From positions 372,001-436,000 of the forward strand of contig NZ_CADIJL010000003.1 of NCBI RefSeq assembly GCF_902859695.1: a stretch of 64,000 bases of DNA, in the 5' to 3' direction. The notes under the pieces were generated by a model, which ran no database searches, was not told the origin of the DNA, and saw nothing but the letters and a program-made list of their open reading frames with translations. The DNA comes from Achromobacter ruhlandii. Its GTDB lineage: Bacteria; Pseudomonadota; Gammaproteobacteria; Burkholderiales; Burkholderiaceae_B. Below, in pieces: positions 28,632-40,505 of this stretch (position 1 is the stretch's first letter; every line of letters begins with the position of its first letter). Made by a program: the position numbers and the translations under genes.

Positions 28632-28653
28632 GTCCGGAGCGTTCGCTCCGGAC
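28632..28653 (+). terminator. hairpin after the FAD dehydrogenase gene
   Basis: GTCCGGAGC and GCTCCGGAC form a perfect nine-base stem with loop GTTC, 84 bases after the stop. No T-run follows. The 321-base gap 28549-28869 holds this hairpin and the thiC terminator; I see nothing else in it. Confidence 0.45.
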
Positions 28654-28767
28654 TGCCCCTGCCTCATCCTCGTCCTCGCCTTCGGATTCCATCGGGCGCC
28701 TCAAGAATCCAACCCTCGCAACCCAAGATCAGACCAACTCCGCAAAAAAACACCACGGATAACAAAA

Positions 28768-28797
28768 AAAGGCCTGGAGCAACGCATCCAGGCCTTT
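28768..28797 (-). terminator. intrinsic terminator of thiC
   Basis: AAAGGCCTGGA (28768-28778) pairs with TCCAGGCCTTT (28787-28797) around an eight-base loop. Read leftward from thiC, the stem is followed by a run of seven T, a textbook intrinsic terminator. Confidence 0.85.
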
Positions 28798-28869
28798 CAT
28801 ATCGCCCCAAGTCCACCAAACCGCCGCCATCAGCGACCAGCCCGGCAAAGGCAAAATCCGTTCAGAAGA

Positions 28870-31104
<2,235 letters not shown>

Positions 31105-31155
31105 TCAGCCGGCGGTCCGTCCGCAGGCCCCAGTCCACTCAAGAAGGAAACGAGC

Positions 31156-31719
31156 ATGCAACTGACCCTACGCAAATTGGCGCCCGCCCTGGTGGTCATG
31201 ACCCTTGCGCTTGCGGGTTGCAAGACCGCCCCGACCAAATCCGGCGCCGCCGCCACGCCCGACGCGACGGGCCAGCAGCAGCCGTCCGCGCAGCAGCCCG
31301 CCACCGCATCGGTGGTCGAGTTCTATGTGGCCCAGACCCAGTCCGCCCCGGGCCTGGTCGAAGTGAGCCTGCCCGACGGCAAGCTGTACATGCAACAGCA
31401 GCCCGTGCTGACGCGCGCCGACCTGACCGAAGCCGCCGCGCTGGTCGATCGCCAGGGCGCCAACTTCGTCGGACTGCGTTTCTCCGAAGCTGGCGCGCGC
31501 AAGCTCAATGACGTCAGCAGCCAGAACGTCGGCAACATGCTGGCGCTGGTGATCGACCGCGAACTGATCGCCGCGCCGCGTATCGGCGAACCGCTGAACC
31601 GTGGCGTGCTGGCCTTCGGCGTGCCCTCGGCCCAGGCCGCTTCCGACATCGCCGCCAAGATCCGTGGCGAAAGCGCCCCGCCCGCCGGAGGCGCCGCGCC
31701 GGCGCCCGCCAAGCCCTGA
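31156..31719 (+). CDS. lipoprotein with a SecDF P1-head-like domain
   Basis: A 187-residue exported protein. The lipobox LALAGC ends at Cys22, so it is a lipoprotein. A Gln/Ala/Pro-rich linker covers about residues 25-55. The folded part resembles the P1 head subdomain of SecD/SecDF: NFVGLRFSEAGARKLNDV, then NVGNMLALVIDRELIAAPRI. The C-terminus is Ala/Pro-rich. There is no SecD membrane region here, and secD/secF are not adjacent. Function is unknown; binding of exported or envelope polypeptides is an inference from the fold. A similar small protein is encoded at 43821-44255. Confidence 0.8.
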   Translation: MQLTLRKLAPALVVMTLALAGCKTAPTKSGAAATPDATGQQQPSAQQPATASVVEFYVAQTQSAPGLVEVSLPDGKLYMQQQPVLTRADLTEAAALVDRQGANFVGLRFSEAGARKLNDVSSQNVGNMLALVIDRELIAAPRIGEPLNRGVLAFGVPSAQAASDIAAKIRGESAPPAGGAAPAPAKP

Positions 31720-31732
31720 GCGGCGCAGGCAC

Positions 31733-31763
31733 AAAAAAAGCCCGGCGATGCCGGGCTTTTTTT
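31733..31763. terminator. bidirectional intrinsic terminator
   Basis: AAAAAAAGCCCGGC and GCCGGGCTTTTTTT flank the loop GAT. A-run and T-run on both sides serve the lipoprotein gene (rightward) and the XRE regulator gene (leftward). Confidence 0.85.
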
Positions 31764-31793
31764 ATCCCACTGACGACCGAGGGCCGGGGCGGG

Positions 31794-32243
31794 TCAGGAC
31801 TTGCGGCCGCGTGGCTTGATGCCGCGGCGCGCCTGGGCCGATTCGATGAAGGTCTGCGTCAGCGCTTCGAGCGTGTTCCGGTCGTCCGCCGTCAGCGTAT
31901 CGAACTGTGCCGGCGAGATGTTGGGATAGGGCCATGGGGCCAGCGGACGCGCGCGCCGCGTCATGCCGCGTGGCAACGGTTCGGACACGCCGGTGGCCGG
32001 CAGCGTGTCGCTCAGGTCGTAGCTTTCCATGGGCAGTTCCATGGGGCCCTTGCCCGTCTCCAGCCATTCGAGTTCCACCTTCAGGACCTGCGCCAACTTG
32101 CGCAGTGAACGGCTCGAATGCCGCAGCCCGCTCTCATAGCTGCCGATCGCGCTCTGCGACAGGCGGGCCATGCGCGCGAGGGTTTTCTGCGTGTAGCCAC
32201 GCAGAAGACGGGCGTGCTTCAGTCGGTCTGAAAAAGTTTTCAC
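31794..32243 (-). CDS. XRE-family helix-turn-helix regulator
   Basis: About 149 residues from a GTG start. The Cro/CI-type helix-turn-helix is at residues 5-60 (YTQKTLARMARLSQSAIGSYESG). The C-terminal half has no recognised domain and ends basic. A longer frame to an ATG at 32324 is open, but that would overlap the divergent gene's start codon and remove any promoter space, so GTG at 32243 is preferred. It is divergent from a pseudo-receiver regulator with an operator-like repeat between them. It may repress that gene and itself. Confidence 0.75.
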   Translation of the reverse strand: MKTFSDRLKHARLLRGYTQKTLARMARLSQSAIGSYESGLRHSSRSLRKLAQVLKVELEWLETGKGPMELPMESYDLSDTLPATGVSEPLPRGMTRRARPLAPWPYPNISPAQFDTLTADDRNTLEALTQTFIESAQARRGIKPRGRKS

Positions 32244-32288
32244 GCGTCGATTGAAGCTTGCACCGTAGGTACTTTGGTGGATATAAAT

Positions 32289-32302
32289 ATTACTTAAGTG
32301 AT
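32289..32302. promoter_or_regulatory. operator-like inverted repeat between divergent regulators
   Basis: ATTACTTAAGTGAT is a 14-base near-palindrome (one mismatch) inside an AT-rich stretch (32270-32305) between the XRE gene and the winged-helix gene. AT content is unusual for this genome. Binding of the XRE protein is inferred. Confidence 0.45.
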
Positions 32303-32322
32303 AACTTCGGAAAGGCAGTGCC

Positions 32323-33027
32323 ATGCAGGAAAGAGGTTACGTCCTGGTCGTGCAACTTGGTGGAATGCCATGCAATAAGTTCGTGCATACCTTGCGCCAA
32401 TTCCAGTGGGAGGTCGGTCTGTGCCGCTCCCCGGATGGGGTGTTGGCCCGCTTGCGCAACGAGCCCGCTGACGTGGTGGTGTTACGGGGCTCGGCCGACA
32501 ATCTGACTGAACTGATCGCCGCGTTGCGCCGCGCCTCACCCAACTGCGCGGTGGTCTGGCAATCGCCCGACGACTCACCCCAGGCGCGCATCGCCGCGCT
32601 TGATGCCGGTGCGCACGTTTGCGTGCCGGCGCAGGCCAACATCCCGGAATGGGATGCCGTGCTGCGCAACCAGATCCGTTGCCAGCATCCCGCCGCGGAT
32701 GCCATGCCGCGCTGGCGTGTCGATGGCCGCGCCCGGATGTTGTCAGGGCCGGCGGGAGAACGCCTGCCCCTTACCAATACCGAACGCGCCTTCTTCGTCA
32801 GCCTGCTGAACGCGCCGCACCAATGCCTGCCGCGCGAGGGCTTCTTCCCCGATGCCACGCGCGACCCGATGGACGGCGCGCGGCGCGTCGACGTGTTGGT
32901 CTCGCGCCTGCGCTCCAAGGCGCGCCGGCTCAACATCGACCTGCCGGTGCTGGCGGTGCGCGGATGGGGGTATATGTTGATGCCGCAAGGGGCGCCGCCC
33001 GGCCTGGGCGCGGTCGGGCAGGACTAG
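32323..33027 (+). CDS. OmpR-type winged-helix regulator with degenerate receiver
   Basis: A 234-residue protein. Residues 1-125 align in layout to a response-regulator receiver, but the phospho-acceptor aspartate is missing: the usual LVILD reads VVVLRG (about residues 51-56). The first acidic pair and the KP motif are also absent. The C-terminal half is an OmpR/PhoB winged helix (LTNTERAFFVSLL, then RRVDVLVSRLRSKARRL and AVRGWGYML). It is likely a phosphorylation-independent DNA-binding regulator. No histidine kinase is nearby. It is divergent from an XRE regulator, which may control it. Confidence 0.82.
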   Translation: MQERGYVLVVQLGGMPCNKFVHTLRQFQWEVGLCRSPDGVLARLRNEPADVVVLRGSADNLTELIAALRRASPNCAVVWQSPDDSPQARIAALDAGAHVCVPAQANIPEWDAVLRNQIRCQHPAADAMPRWRVDGRARMLSGPAGERLPLTNTERAFFVSLLNAPHQCLPREGFFPDATRDPMDGARRVDVLVSRLRSKARRLNIDLPVLAVRGWGYMLMPQGAPPGLGAVGQD

Positions 33028-33040
33028 GCCCCCGCTTGCC

Positions 33041-34177
33041 TCAAAGCACGACCAGGTTGTCGCGATGCATCAGTTCCGGATCGGTCATGCTGCCCAGGAT
33101 GCGGGCGATCTGCGATGACGGCTGGCGCAGAATGCGGCGGGTATCGGCCGACGAATAATTGATCAGGCCGCGCGCGCACTCGCGGCCCTGGCCGTCGACG
33201 CAGGCCACCACGTCGCCGCGGCCGAATTCGCCTTCCACATCGACCACGCCGATCGGCAGCAGGCTCTTGCCTTCGCGCAGCAATGCCTGCACGGCGCCAT
33301 CGTCCAGCACCACACGGCCACGCAGGCGCAGGTGGTCGGCCAGCCATTGCTTGCGTGCCGACCAGACCGGCAATACGGCGCGCAGTTCGCTGCCGATGCA
33401 TTCGCCTTGCGCCAGGCGCGTCAGCACGTTGCGTTCGCGCCCCGAGGCGATCACGGTGTGCGCGCCGCTGTGCGCCGCGCGCTTGGCCGCCAGTACCTTG
33501 GTCAGCATGCCGCCGGTGCCGATGCCGCTGCCGGCGCCGCCAGCCATGGCTTCCAGCGCCGGATCGCCGGCCTGGGCGTGGGCCATGAACTTGGCGTCCG
33601 GATTCTTGCGCGGGTCGGAGTCGTACAGGCCGCGCTGGTCGGTCAGGATGATCAGCGTGTCGGCTTCGATCAGGTTGGTGACCAGTGCGCCCAGCGTGTC
33701 GTTGTCGCCGAGCCGGATTTCGTCGGTGACCACCGTGTCGTTTTCGTTGACGATCGGCACCACGCCCAGGCGCAGCAGCGCGAACAGCGTGCTGCGTGCG
33801 TTCAGGTAGCGGTGACGGTCGGCCAGGTCTTCGTGGGTCAGCAGGATCTGCGCGGTGCGCAGGCCGTATTCGGCGAACGCCGCTTCGTAGGCCTGGCACA
33901 AGCCCATCTGGCCCACGGCGGCCGCGGCCTGCAGTTCGTGCATTACCGACGGCCGCTTGCGCCAGCCCAGGCGGGCCATGCCTTCGGCAATGGCGCCGCT
34001 GGATACCAGCACGACCTGTTTGCCCTGCTTGTGCAGCGCGGCGATCTGAGCCGCCCAGTGCGCCACGGCAGCGCGATCCAGGCCTCGGCCTTCATTGGTG
34101 ACCAGCGATGAGCCGACCTTGGCGACGAGGCGCTGGGCGTGGGTGACGACGGAAACGGCGGGTGATTCGGCAGACAT
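33041..34177 (-). CDS. proB: glutamate 5-kinase ProB
   Basis: A 378-residue amino-acid kinase that phosphorylates glutamate in the first step of proline synthesis. The N-terminal kinase segments are [15 protein letters not shown] and [18 protein letters not shown]. The central [23 protein letters not shown] is diagnostic. A C-terminal PUA domain follows ([13 protein letters not shown] onward). It lies downstream of obgE in the same direction with a 58-base gap, a common arrangement in this group. Confidence 0.96.
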   Translation of the reverse strand: MSAESPAVSVVTHAQRLVAKVGSSLVTNEGRGLDRAAVAHWAAQIAALHKQGKQVVLVSSGAIAEGMARLGWRKRPSVMHELQAAAAVGQMGLCQAYEAAFAEYGLRTAQILLTHEDLADRHRYLNARSTLFALLRLGVVPIVNENDTVVTDEIRLGDNDTLGALVTNLIEADTLIILTDQRGLYDSDPRKNPDAKFMAHAQAGDPALEAMAGGAGSGIGTGGMLTKVLAAKRAAHSGAHTVIASGRERNVLTRLAQGECIGSELRAVLPVWSARKQWLADHLRLRGRVVLDDGAVQALLREGKSLLPIGVVDVEGEFGRGDVVACVDGQGRECARGLINYSSADTRRILRQPSSQIARILGSMTDPELMHRDNLVVL

Positions 34178-34235
34178 GATGGCGGCGGGCTGCGGCGCGA
34201 GAAAAGGCGTAATCGAACGAGATTGCGATTATGGC

Positions 34236-35714
<1,479 letters not shown>

Positions 35715-35975
35715 TTACTCGGCGGCGACGATCGAAACGGTTTGCTTGTTCAACGCGCCCTTGAAGCCGAATTGAACCTTGCCGTCGACCAGCGCGAACA
35801 GGGTGTGGTCCTTGCCCATGCCGACGTTCACGCCAGCGTGGAAACGGGTGCCGCGCTGACGCACGATGATCGAACCAGCGGGAATCAGTTCACCGCCGAA
35901 AGCCTTGACGCCCAGACGCTTCGATTCTGAGTCGCGTCCGTTTCGCGTAGAGCCGCCGCCCTTTTTCTGTGCCAT
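35715..35975 (-). CDS. rpmA: 50S ribosomal protein L27
   Basis: An 86-residue L27 with the typical N-terminus [20 protein letters not shown], which reaches toward the peptidyl-transferase centre, and the [17 protein letters not shown] block. No cleavable extension is present. It is co-transcribed with rplU, 35 bases upstream. Confidence 0.97.
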   Translation of the reverse strand: MAQKKGGGSTRNGRDSESKRLGVKAFGGELIPAGSIIVRQRGTRFHAGVNVGMGKDHTLFALVDGKVQFGFKGALNKQTVSIVAAE

Positions 35976-36010
35976 GTTTAGCTCCTGCTAATGTGGTGCC
36001 GAGTCGCGTC

Positions 36011-36322
36011 TTAAGCCGTGATGGCTTCGATGCGGATTTCGGTGTAGTTCTGACGGTGGCCCTGACGCTTCTGATAGTGCTTGCGACGGCGCATCTTGAA
36101 GATCTTGACCTTGTCGTGGCGGCCTTGCGCAAGAACCGTTGCCTTGATCACGGCGCCGGCGACGAGGGGCGTACCAACTTTCAGTTGGTCGCCTTCGCCC
36201 ACGGACAGCACTTGATCCAGGGTGATTTCTTGCCCAATGTCAGCCGGTATCTGTTCTACCTTGAGTTTTTCGCCAATGGCAACACGGTACTGCTTGCCAC
36301 CGGTTTTTACGACCGCGTACAT
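36011..36322 (-). CDS. rplU: 50S ribosomal protein L21
   Basis: A 103-residue L21 starting [20 protein letters not shown]. The diagnostic late segment is [24 protein letters not shown]. The ATG at 36320-36322 is the conserved start; an upstream in-frame ATG lies within repeats and is rejected. It is first in the rplU-rpmA transcript, with a strong promoter about 190 bases upstream and a repeat-containing leader. Confidence 0.97.
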   Translation of the reverse strand: MYAVVKTGGKQYRVAIGEKLKVEQIPADIGQEITLDQVLSVGEGDQLKVGTPLVAGAVIKATVLAQGRHDKVKIFKMRRRKHYQKRQGHRQNYTEIRIEAITA

Positions 36323-36391
36323 GGGGTATTCCTTAAATAGGTAAATGGGTTCATTCGCTTGCCGGCCCTGCTGGGCTGGCAGTACCTGCCT

Positions 36392-36456
36392 GGGGTTGCC
36401 ACGATGGGGTTGCCACGATGGGGTTGCCACGATGGGTTGCCACGATGGGTTGCCAA
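36392..36456. repeat. tandem repeat in the rplU leader
   Basis: GGGGTTGCCACGAT (14 bases) occurs three times head to tail (36392-36433), then a 13-base copy missing one G (36434-36446), then a partial copy. It lies between the rplU promoter and start, so it is transcribed. Copy number could vary by slippage. Between 36323 and 36793 I see only this repeat, the rplU promoter and an ispB -10 candidate. Confidence 0.85.
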
Positions 36457-36511
36457 GGCTGGGCGTGCGTAATTCACCGACGTAATTCGGCCATCTCTGA
36501 CCGAATCCGGG

Positions 36512-36540
36512 ATATTAGCCCGCGGGCGGGGAAAAGTCAA
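36512..36540 (-). promoter_or_regulatory. sigma-70 promoter of rplU-rpmA
   Basis: On the reverse strand TTGACT (36535-36540) and TAATAT (36512-36517) are separated by exactly 17 bases. This is one of the best sigma-70 matches in the window. Transcription should start near 36505, giving a leader of about 180 bases. Confidence 0.75.
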
Positions 36541-36705
36541 AAAGCGCTTGCAGGCTAAGGGCTTAGGTGTGGCCTGGGCGCCGCGTCGGGGGGGGCTGGC
36601 GACCAAGAAAACGGGGGCGGGGCGATTCGAAACGGGGTGGCGGACGGGGCGTCCGCGCCCCGGGCAGGGGTGTCGCTACGTCCGGCTTTGGTTCCTGACA
36701 GCCCG

Positions 36706-36711
36706 TATAAT
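36706..36711 (+). promoter_or_regulatory. -10 box candidate for ispB
   Basis: A perfect TATAAT lies 82 bases before the ispB TTG start. No good -35 is found at 16-18 bases upstream, so the call is tentative. Confidence 0.35.
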
Positions 36712-36793
36712 CGCTGGTCGAATCCCTCCGCCATGCCGGCGGCCCAGCGGTAAGAGCTGTTGTGAACGGCTCGTTTCACTCTCCGGATACGTC

Positions 36794-37759
36794 TTGAATC
36801 TCCCCGCGCTCATTGCCCCCATAGTTGACGATATGAAAGCCGTCGATGCGGTTATCCGCGAGCGGCTGAATTCCGATGTGGTGCTGATCCGTACGATCGG
36901 CGACTACATCATTGGCGCGGGCGGCAAGCGCATGCGCCCGGCGATGGTGCTGATGGTGGCCCGGGCCCTGGGGTATCAGGGGACGCACCACCAGTTGCTG
37001 GCCGCCGTGGTGGAATTCATCCATACCGCGACCCTGCTGCATGATGACGTGGTCGACGAGTCCGACCTGCGCCGTGGCCGGGAAACCGCCAACGCGGTGT
37101 TCGGCAACGCCGCCAGTGTGCTGGTGGGGGACTATCTGTATTCGCGTTCGTTCGAGATGATGGTCGAGGCCGACTCGATGCGCATCATGAGCATCCTGTC
37201 CGAGGCCACCACGGTGATCGCCGAGGGCGAGGTGCTGCAGTTGCTGAACGTGCACGATCCGGATGTCTCGCAGGAGCGCTACCTGCAGGTCGTGCGCTAC
37301 AAGACCGCCAAGCTGTTCGAGGCCGCTGCGCAGGTCGGCGCGGTGCTGGCCGGCGCCACGCCCGAGCAGGAAGCCGCGGCCGCCGCCTATGGTCGCCACG
37401 TGGGCACGGCTTTCCAATTGGTGGACGACGTGCTCGACTACAGCGGCGACGCCGCCGCGCTGGGCAAGAACGTGGGCGACGATCTGCGCGAGGGCAAGCC
37501 CACGCTGCCGCTGATCCGCGTGATGGAAGTGGGCACGCCGGCACAGCAGCAATTGATCCGCGACGCCATCAAGACGGGCGACGCCGACTTCGCCGCCGTG
37601 GCCGCCGCCATCCAGGCGACGGACGCGCTGGAGCACGCCCGCCAGGCCGCCGTGGCCGAGGCGGATCGGGCTCGCGAAGCACTTTCTTCGTATCCCGTTT
37701 CCCCTTTTCTAAATTCTCTGTTAGAATTCTGCGCTTTCGCGGTGAATCGAGATCGCTAG
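36794..37759 (+). CDS. ispB: octaprenyl/polyprenyl diphosphate synthase IspB
   Basis: About 321 residues from a TTG start. It is a trans-prenyltransferase that makes the ubiquinone side chain. The first aspartate-rich motif is LLHDDVVDESDLRRG and the second is FQLVDDVLDYSGD. GGKRMRPAMVLM lies near the N-terminus. TTG at 36794 gives the conserved NLPALIAPIVDDMKAVD; the next ATG (36833) would remove part of it. The longer upstream frame is not conserved. It is divergent from rplU, the usual betaproteobacterial arrangement. Confidence 0.93.
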   Translation: MNLPALIAPIVDDMKAVDAVIRERLNSDVVLIRTIGDYIIGAGGKRMRPAMVLMVARALGYQGTHHQLLAAVVEFIHTATLLHDDVVDESDLRRGRETANAVFGNAASVLVGDYLYSRSFEMMVEADSMRIMSILSEATTVIAEGEVLQLLNVHDPDVSQERYLQVVRYKTAKLFEAAAQVGAVLAGATPEQEAAAAAYGRHVGTAFQLVDDVLDYSGDAAALGKNVGDDLREGKPTLPLIRVMEVGTPAQQQLIRDAIKTGDADFAAVAAAIQATDALEHARQAAVAEADRAREALSSYPVSPFLNSLLEFCAFAVNRDR

Positions 37760-37920
37760 TTGAAAACAGCACTGCAAGCGCTGCTTTGAGCAAGGTTGGA
37801 ATTCACGAGGCGGGAAGGGCAAAACCTTCAAGCCGAAGCGAAAAGATGATTTGGTTGCACTGAGCGCAACGAAGTCAGTAGCTGTAAGGTGTGGGAGATG
37901 TATAAGCCCATGCCCAGACT

Positions 37921-37998
<78 letters not shown>

Positions 37999-38045
37999 TT
38001 ATCTGTGGTCGAATTCTTGAAGGTGTTTCCCGACACCTTTGGCTG

Positions 38046-38080
38046 AAAGCCGGTACCGCGCAAGCGTTGCCGGCTTTTTT
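38046..38080 (+). terminator. terminator after tRNA-Pro
   Basis: AAAGCCGG and CCGGCTTT enclose an inner CGC/GCG stem and are followed by TTTTTT in total. A smaller hairpin (AAGGTGT/ACACCTT, 38020-38039) precedes it. Together they end the tRNA transcript. Confidence 0.75.
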
Positions 38081-38112
38081 GCGTGGGCACGCCGTTTGCT
38101 GGCGTGGCGCCC

Positions 38113-38727
38113 ATGAACTCGTTTTCTCTTGCAGACGGCCCGCTCGTGGTCGCTTATCCTCGCCGCGCCCGGGCGTCCGAGCACGAAGTGGCGTCGCATG
38201 ACGCCCTGGCGGCGCGTCTGGCCGCGCTGTTGGGCGGGCGCCATGTTCCCGATTACCGGCCCAGTCGCCATCGCGGCGGCCCGGTGCCGTATTACGTGCC
38301 TGACCGCAGTATCGCCGGGGCGGCGCGCGCGACCATCCTGGGTATCGCGGGCATCGCCGACCTCTATGGTGGGGTCGTGCCGCATGCCTTCGTCGCCACC
38401 AAATCCATCAGCCATGGCCTGGCGCGGCCGGATGCCAGCGTCTACGTCGCGCCGGAAGAGAACCGCGCGTTGAAGGCGTGCACGGCGTTCGCCGGCGACG
38501 TGCTGTTGGTCGAGGCGGAACACGACAGCTATATCCCGCATTCGACCATCATGAGCTATCGCTCCGCGTTTCGCCGATCGCACTCGTTGACGCACCGGAT
38601 CATCGACGGCGCCGACCACGCGCTGACGGAAAAACCGGCGCAACGCGCCTATACCTCGATACTGGTGAACTGGGTGACCGAAATGGTCATGGGCGCCCGC
38701 ATGGGCGAGGGGCGGGCGCGCTATTGA
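38113..38727 (+). CDS. chimeric frame: DUF3182 N-terminus joined to alpha/beta-hydrolase C-terminus
   Basis: A 204-residue frame whose halves look like different families. Residues 8-105 (VVAYPRRARASEHE, GGPVPYYVPD, LYGGVVPHAFVATKSISH) resemble the start of DUF3182 proteins, which are normally about 350 residues with an ATP-grasp-like fold. Residues 110-200 (YVAPEENRALKAC, VLLVEAEHDSYIPH, IIDGADHALTEKPAQ) look like the last third of an alpha/beta hydrolase: they hold a candidate Asp and His but no nucleophile serine. The join is near base 38430. A deletion fusing two neighbouring genes is the simplest reading, and the product is probably inactive. An ATG at 38083 is also in frame. Confidence 0.6.
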   Translation: MNSFSLADGPLVVAYPRRARASEHEVASHDALAARLAALLGGRHVPDYRPSRHRGGPVPYYVPDRSIAGAARATILGIAGIADLYGGVVPHAFVATKSISHGLARPDASVYVAPEENRALKACTAFAGDVLLVEAEHDSYIPHSTIMSYRSAFRRSHSLTHRIIDGADHALTEKPAQRAYTSILVNWVTEMVMGARMGEGRARY

Positions 38728-38802
38728 GCGGTCGCGGTCGGGCTGGCGCGTAGCGCGCAAGGCCGCCACCGACGTCGGCATTGGCGCCTTCCGCGGCGCG
38801 GG

Positions 38803-39618
38803 TCAACCCGGGTAGAGATCGGTGCGGCGATGCGCCCAGGCAGGCAGGCCGGCGCGCAGCGTGGCGACGCGCTCCGGGTCGAGGTCGGCCATGACGTAGC
38901 CGGTGCGGTCCGGCATGCAGGCCAGCACCGTGCCCCAGGGGTCGATGATCATGCTGCGGCCCAGGCAGGGCAGGCCCGGGCCGTCGCCGCCGATCTGGGC
39001 GGCGGCGATCACGTAGCACTGGTTCTCGATGGCGCGGGCGCGCAGCAGGGTTTCCCAATGATCGCGCCCGGTGTGCAGGTTGAAGGCCGCGGGCACCATC
39101 AGCACGTTGGCGCCGCGTGCGCGCAGCGCGCGGTAGAGTTCGGCGAAACGCAGGTCGTAGCAGATGCTCAGGCCCAGCGTCAGGCCCGCGGCCTCGACGG
39201 TCCGCAGGTGCGCGCCGGGCGCGAAGTCGGCGGATTCGCGGTAAGGAATGCCGTCGACCACCGCGTCGTACAGGTGGACCTTGCGGTAGGAGGCGGCGAT
39301 GCTGCCGTCGGGGGCGAAGGTGACGCCGGTGTTGCCGAGCCGGTCCTGGTCCGCCAGGCGTTCATGCATCGAGCCCAGGTGGATCCAGCAAGCGTGGCGT
39401 TGCGCCAGCGCGGCGATGCGCGCCGTGACCGCGCCGGGGATCGGACTGGCGGCGGCGCGCAGCGTTGGCGTGTCGCCGCGCACATCGCTGTACTCGGGCG
39501 TGACGATCAGTTTCGCGCCGTCGTTGGCCGCGGCCGTTATCCAATGTTCCAGCGCCGCCAGGTTGGCATCGCGGTCACGGCGGCTATCGAGCTGGATGGC
39601 TGCCACTCTGATGGACAT
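38803..39618 (-). CDS. nitrilase-superfamily carbon-nitrogen hydrolase
   Basis: A 271-residue amidase with the catalytic triad Glu42 (VTPEYS), Lys113 (YRKVHLYD) and Cys153 (SICYDLRF). It resembles Nit1/deaminated-glutathione amidase and omega-amidase members, which hydrolyse small amides to acids and ammonia. It is the last gene of a leftward three-gene operon: permease, beta-lactamase-fold hydrolase, this enzyme, with 11- and 12-base gaps. The context suggests it acts on a compound imported and opened by the other two; the substrate is unknown. Confidence 0.9.
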   Translation of the reverse strand: MSIRVAAIQLDSRRDRDANLAALEHWITAAANDGAKLIVTPEYSDVRGDTPTLRAAASPIPGAVTARIAALAQRHACWIHLGSMHERLADQDRLGNTGVTFAPDGSIAASYRKVHLYDAVVDGIPYRESADFAPGAHLRTVEAAGLTLGLSICYDLRFAELYRALRARGANVLMVPAAFNLHTGRDHWETLLRARAIENQCYVIAAAQIGGDGPGLPCLGRSMIIDPWGTVLACMPDRTGYVMADLDPERVATLRAGLPAWAHRRTDLYPG

Positions 39619-39630
39619 GCGGGCTCCTTG

Positions 39631-40494
39631 TCAGTGTGTGTGTGCCTGGGCTTTCAGGCCGAGCGCGACCGCGCGCGCGATCTGCCCCAGCAGGGTTGCG
39701 CCTTCGCCGCCCTGAAGCGTCTGCGCGGTCTGCCAGTCGGTGAAGCCGTCGGCCAGCACCGCCAGCACCACGCTGCGGTCCGCCACGGTGAGGATGCCGG
39801 CGTCATGGCGCAGGCCCGGCAGCTGGCCGGCCTTGCTGGCCAGGTGGGCCGGCGCCGGCAGCGCGGCGCCGAAGTGGGCGCGTTCGCGCTGGTCGGCCAG
39901 CAGGTCGAGCGCGAAGGTCCGCAGGGGCGGCGGCAGCATGCCGTCGCGCAGCATCCAGCAGAGCGCGGCGGTGGTGTCGCCGGCGCTGGTGTAGTTGTCG
40001 CGGCCGGCTTCGCGCGCGGCGGCGTCCATCATGCGGCGCTGCAGGCAGGTCGCCTCCAGGTTGGCGCGCTGATTCCATTGATTGATCGCGTCGGAGCCCA
40101 ACAGATCGATCAGCGCGTTGGTGGCGACGTTGTCGCTGAGCACGATCATCAGCCGCGCCAGTTCGGCCAGCGACAGGGTGGTGACACTGGGCAACTGGGC
40201 GAGGATGCCGGTGCCGCCGGCGCGCTCGGCGCATGCGGGCAGGGCCAGCGGCTGTTCGAGCGCGTAGCGGCCCTTGGCCACCGCTTCGAGCAGCGCCAGC
40301 AGGATGGGCACCTTGATGATGCTGGCCGATGGCTGCATGCGGTCGGCCTGGCGCGCCAGCACGACGCCGCCATCCAGGTCGCGCAGGCTCAGCGAGACCC
40401 GCGCGGGCGTGGCCGCGAGCAAAGGCGTCAGCGCCGCGTCGACGTGCTGGCGCAAGGCGTCGCGGTCCAGCGCTTGCGATCCCAAGGGGAACAT
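39631..40494 (-). CDS. cytosolic class A beta-lactamase-fold serine hydrolase
   Basis: A 287-residue protein with penicillin-recognising enzyme motifs: S58-I-I-K61 (SxxK), S120-D-N122 (SDN) and K221-A-G223 in place of KTG. A clear Glu166-Asn170 equivalent is not evident (the region reads [13 protein letters not shown]). There is no signal peptide, so it stays in the cytoplasm, unlike resistance beta-lactamases. It more likely hydrolyses a cyclic or linear amide taken up by the adjacent permease than protects the wall. The ATG at 40494 is 11 bases after the permease stop. Confidence 0.82.
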   Translation of the reverse strand: MFPLGSQALDRDALRQHVDAALTPLLAATPARVSLSLRDLDGGVVLARQADRMQPSASIIKVPILLALLEAVAKGRYALEQPLALPACAERAGGTGILAQLPSVTTLSLAELARLMIVLSDNVATNALIDLLGSDAINQWNQRANLEATCLQRRMMDAAAREAGRDNYTSAGDTTAALCWMLRDGMLPPPLRTFALDLLADQRERAHFGAALPAPAHLASKAGQLPGLRHDAGILTVADRSVVLAVLADGFTDWQTAQTLQGGEGATLLGQIARAVALGLKAQAHTH

Positions 40495-40505
40495 GGTCGA
40501 TCTCC

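Noticed and set aside
36392-36456. Repeats considered as a CRISPR array
   Set aside because: The units are 14 bases, directly adjacent with no spacers, and no cas gene is present.
39631-40494. Beta-lactamase-fold protein as an antibiotic-resistance gene
   Set aside because: It has no signal peptide and KAG instead of KTG, the Glu166 region does not align well, and it sits in an uptake/amidase operon.
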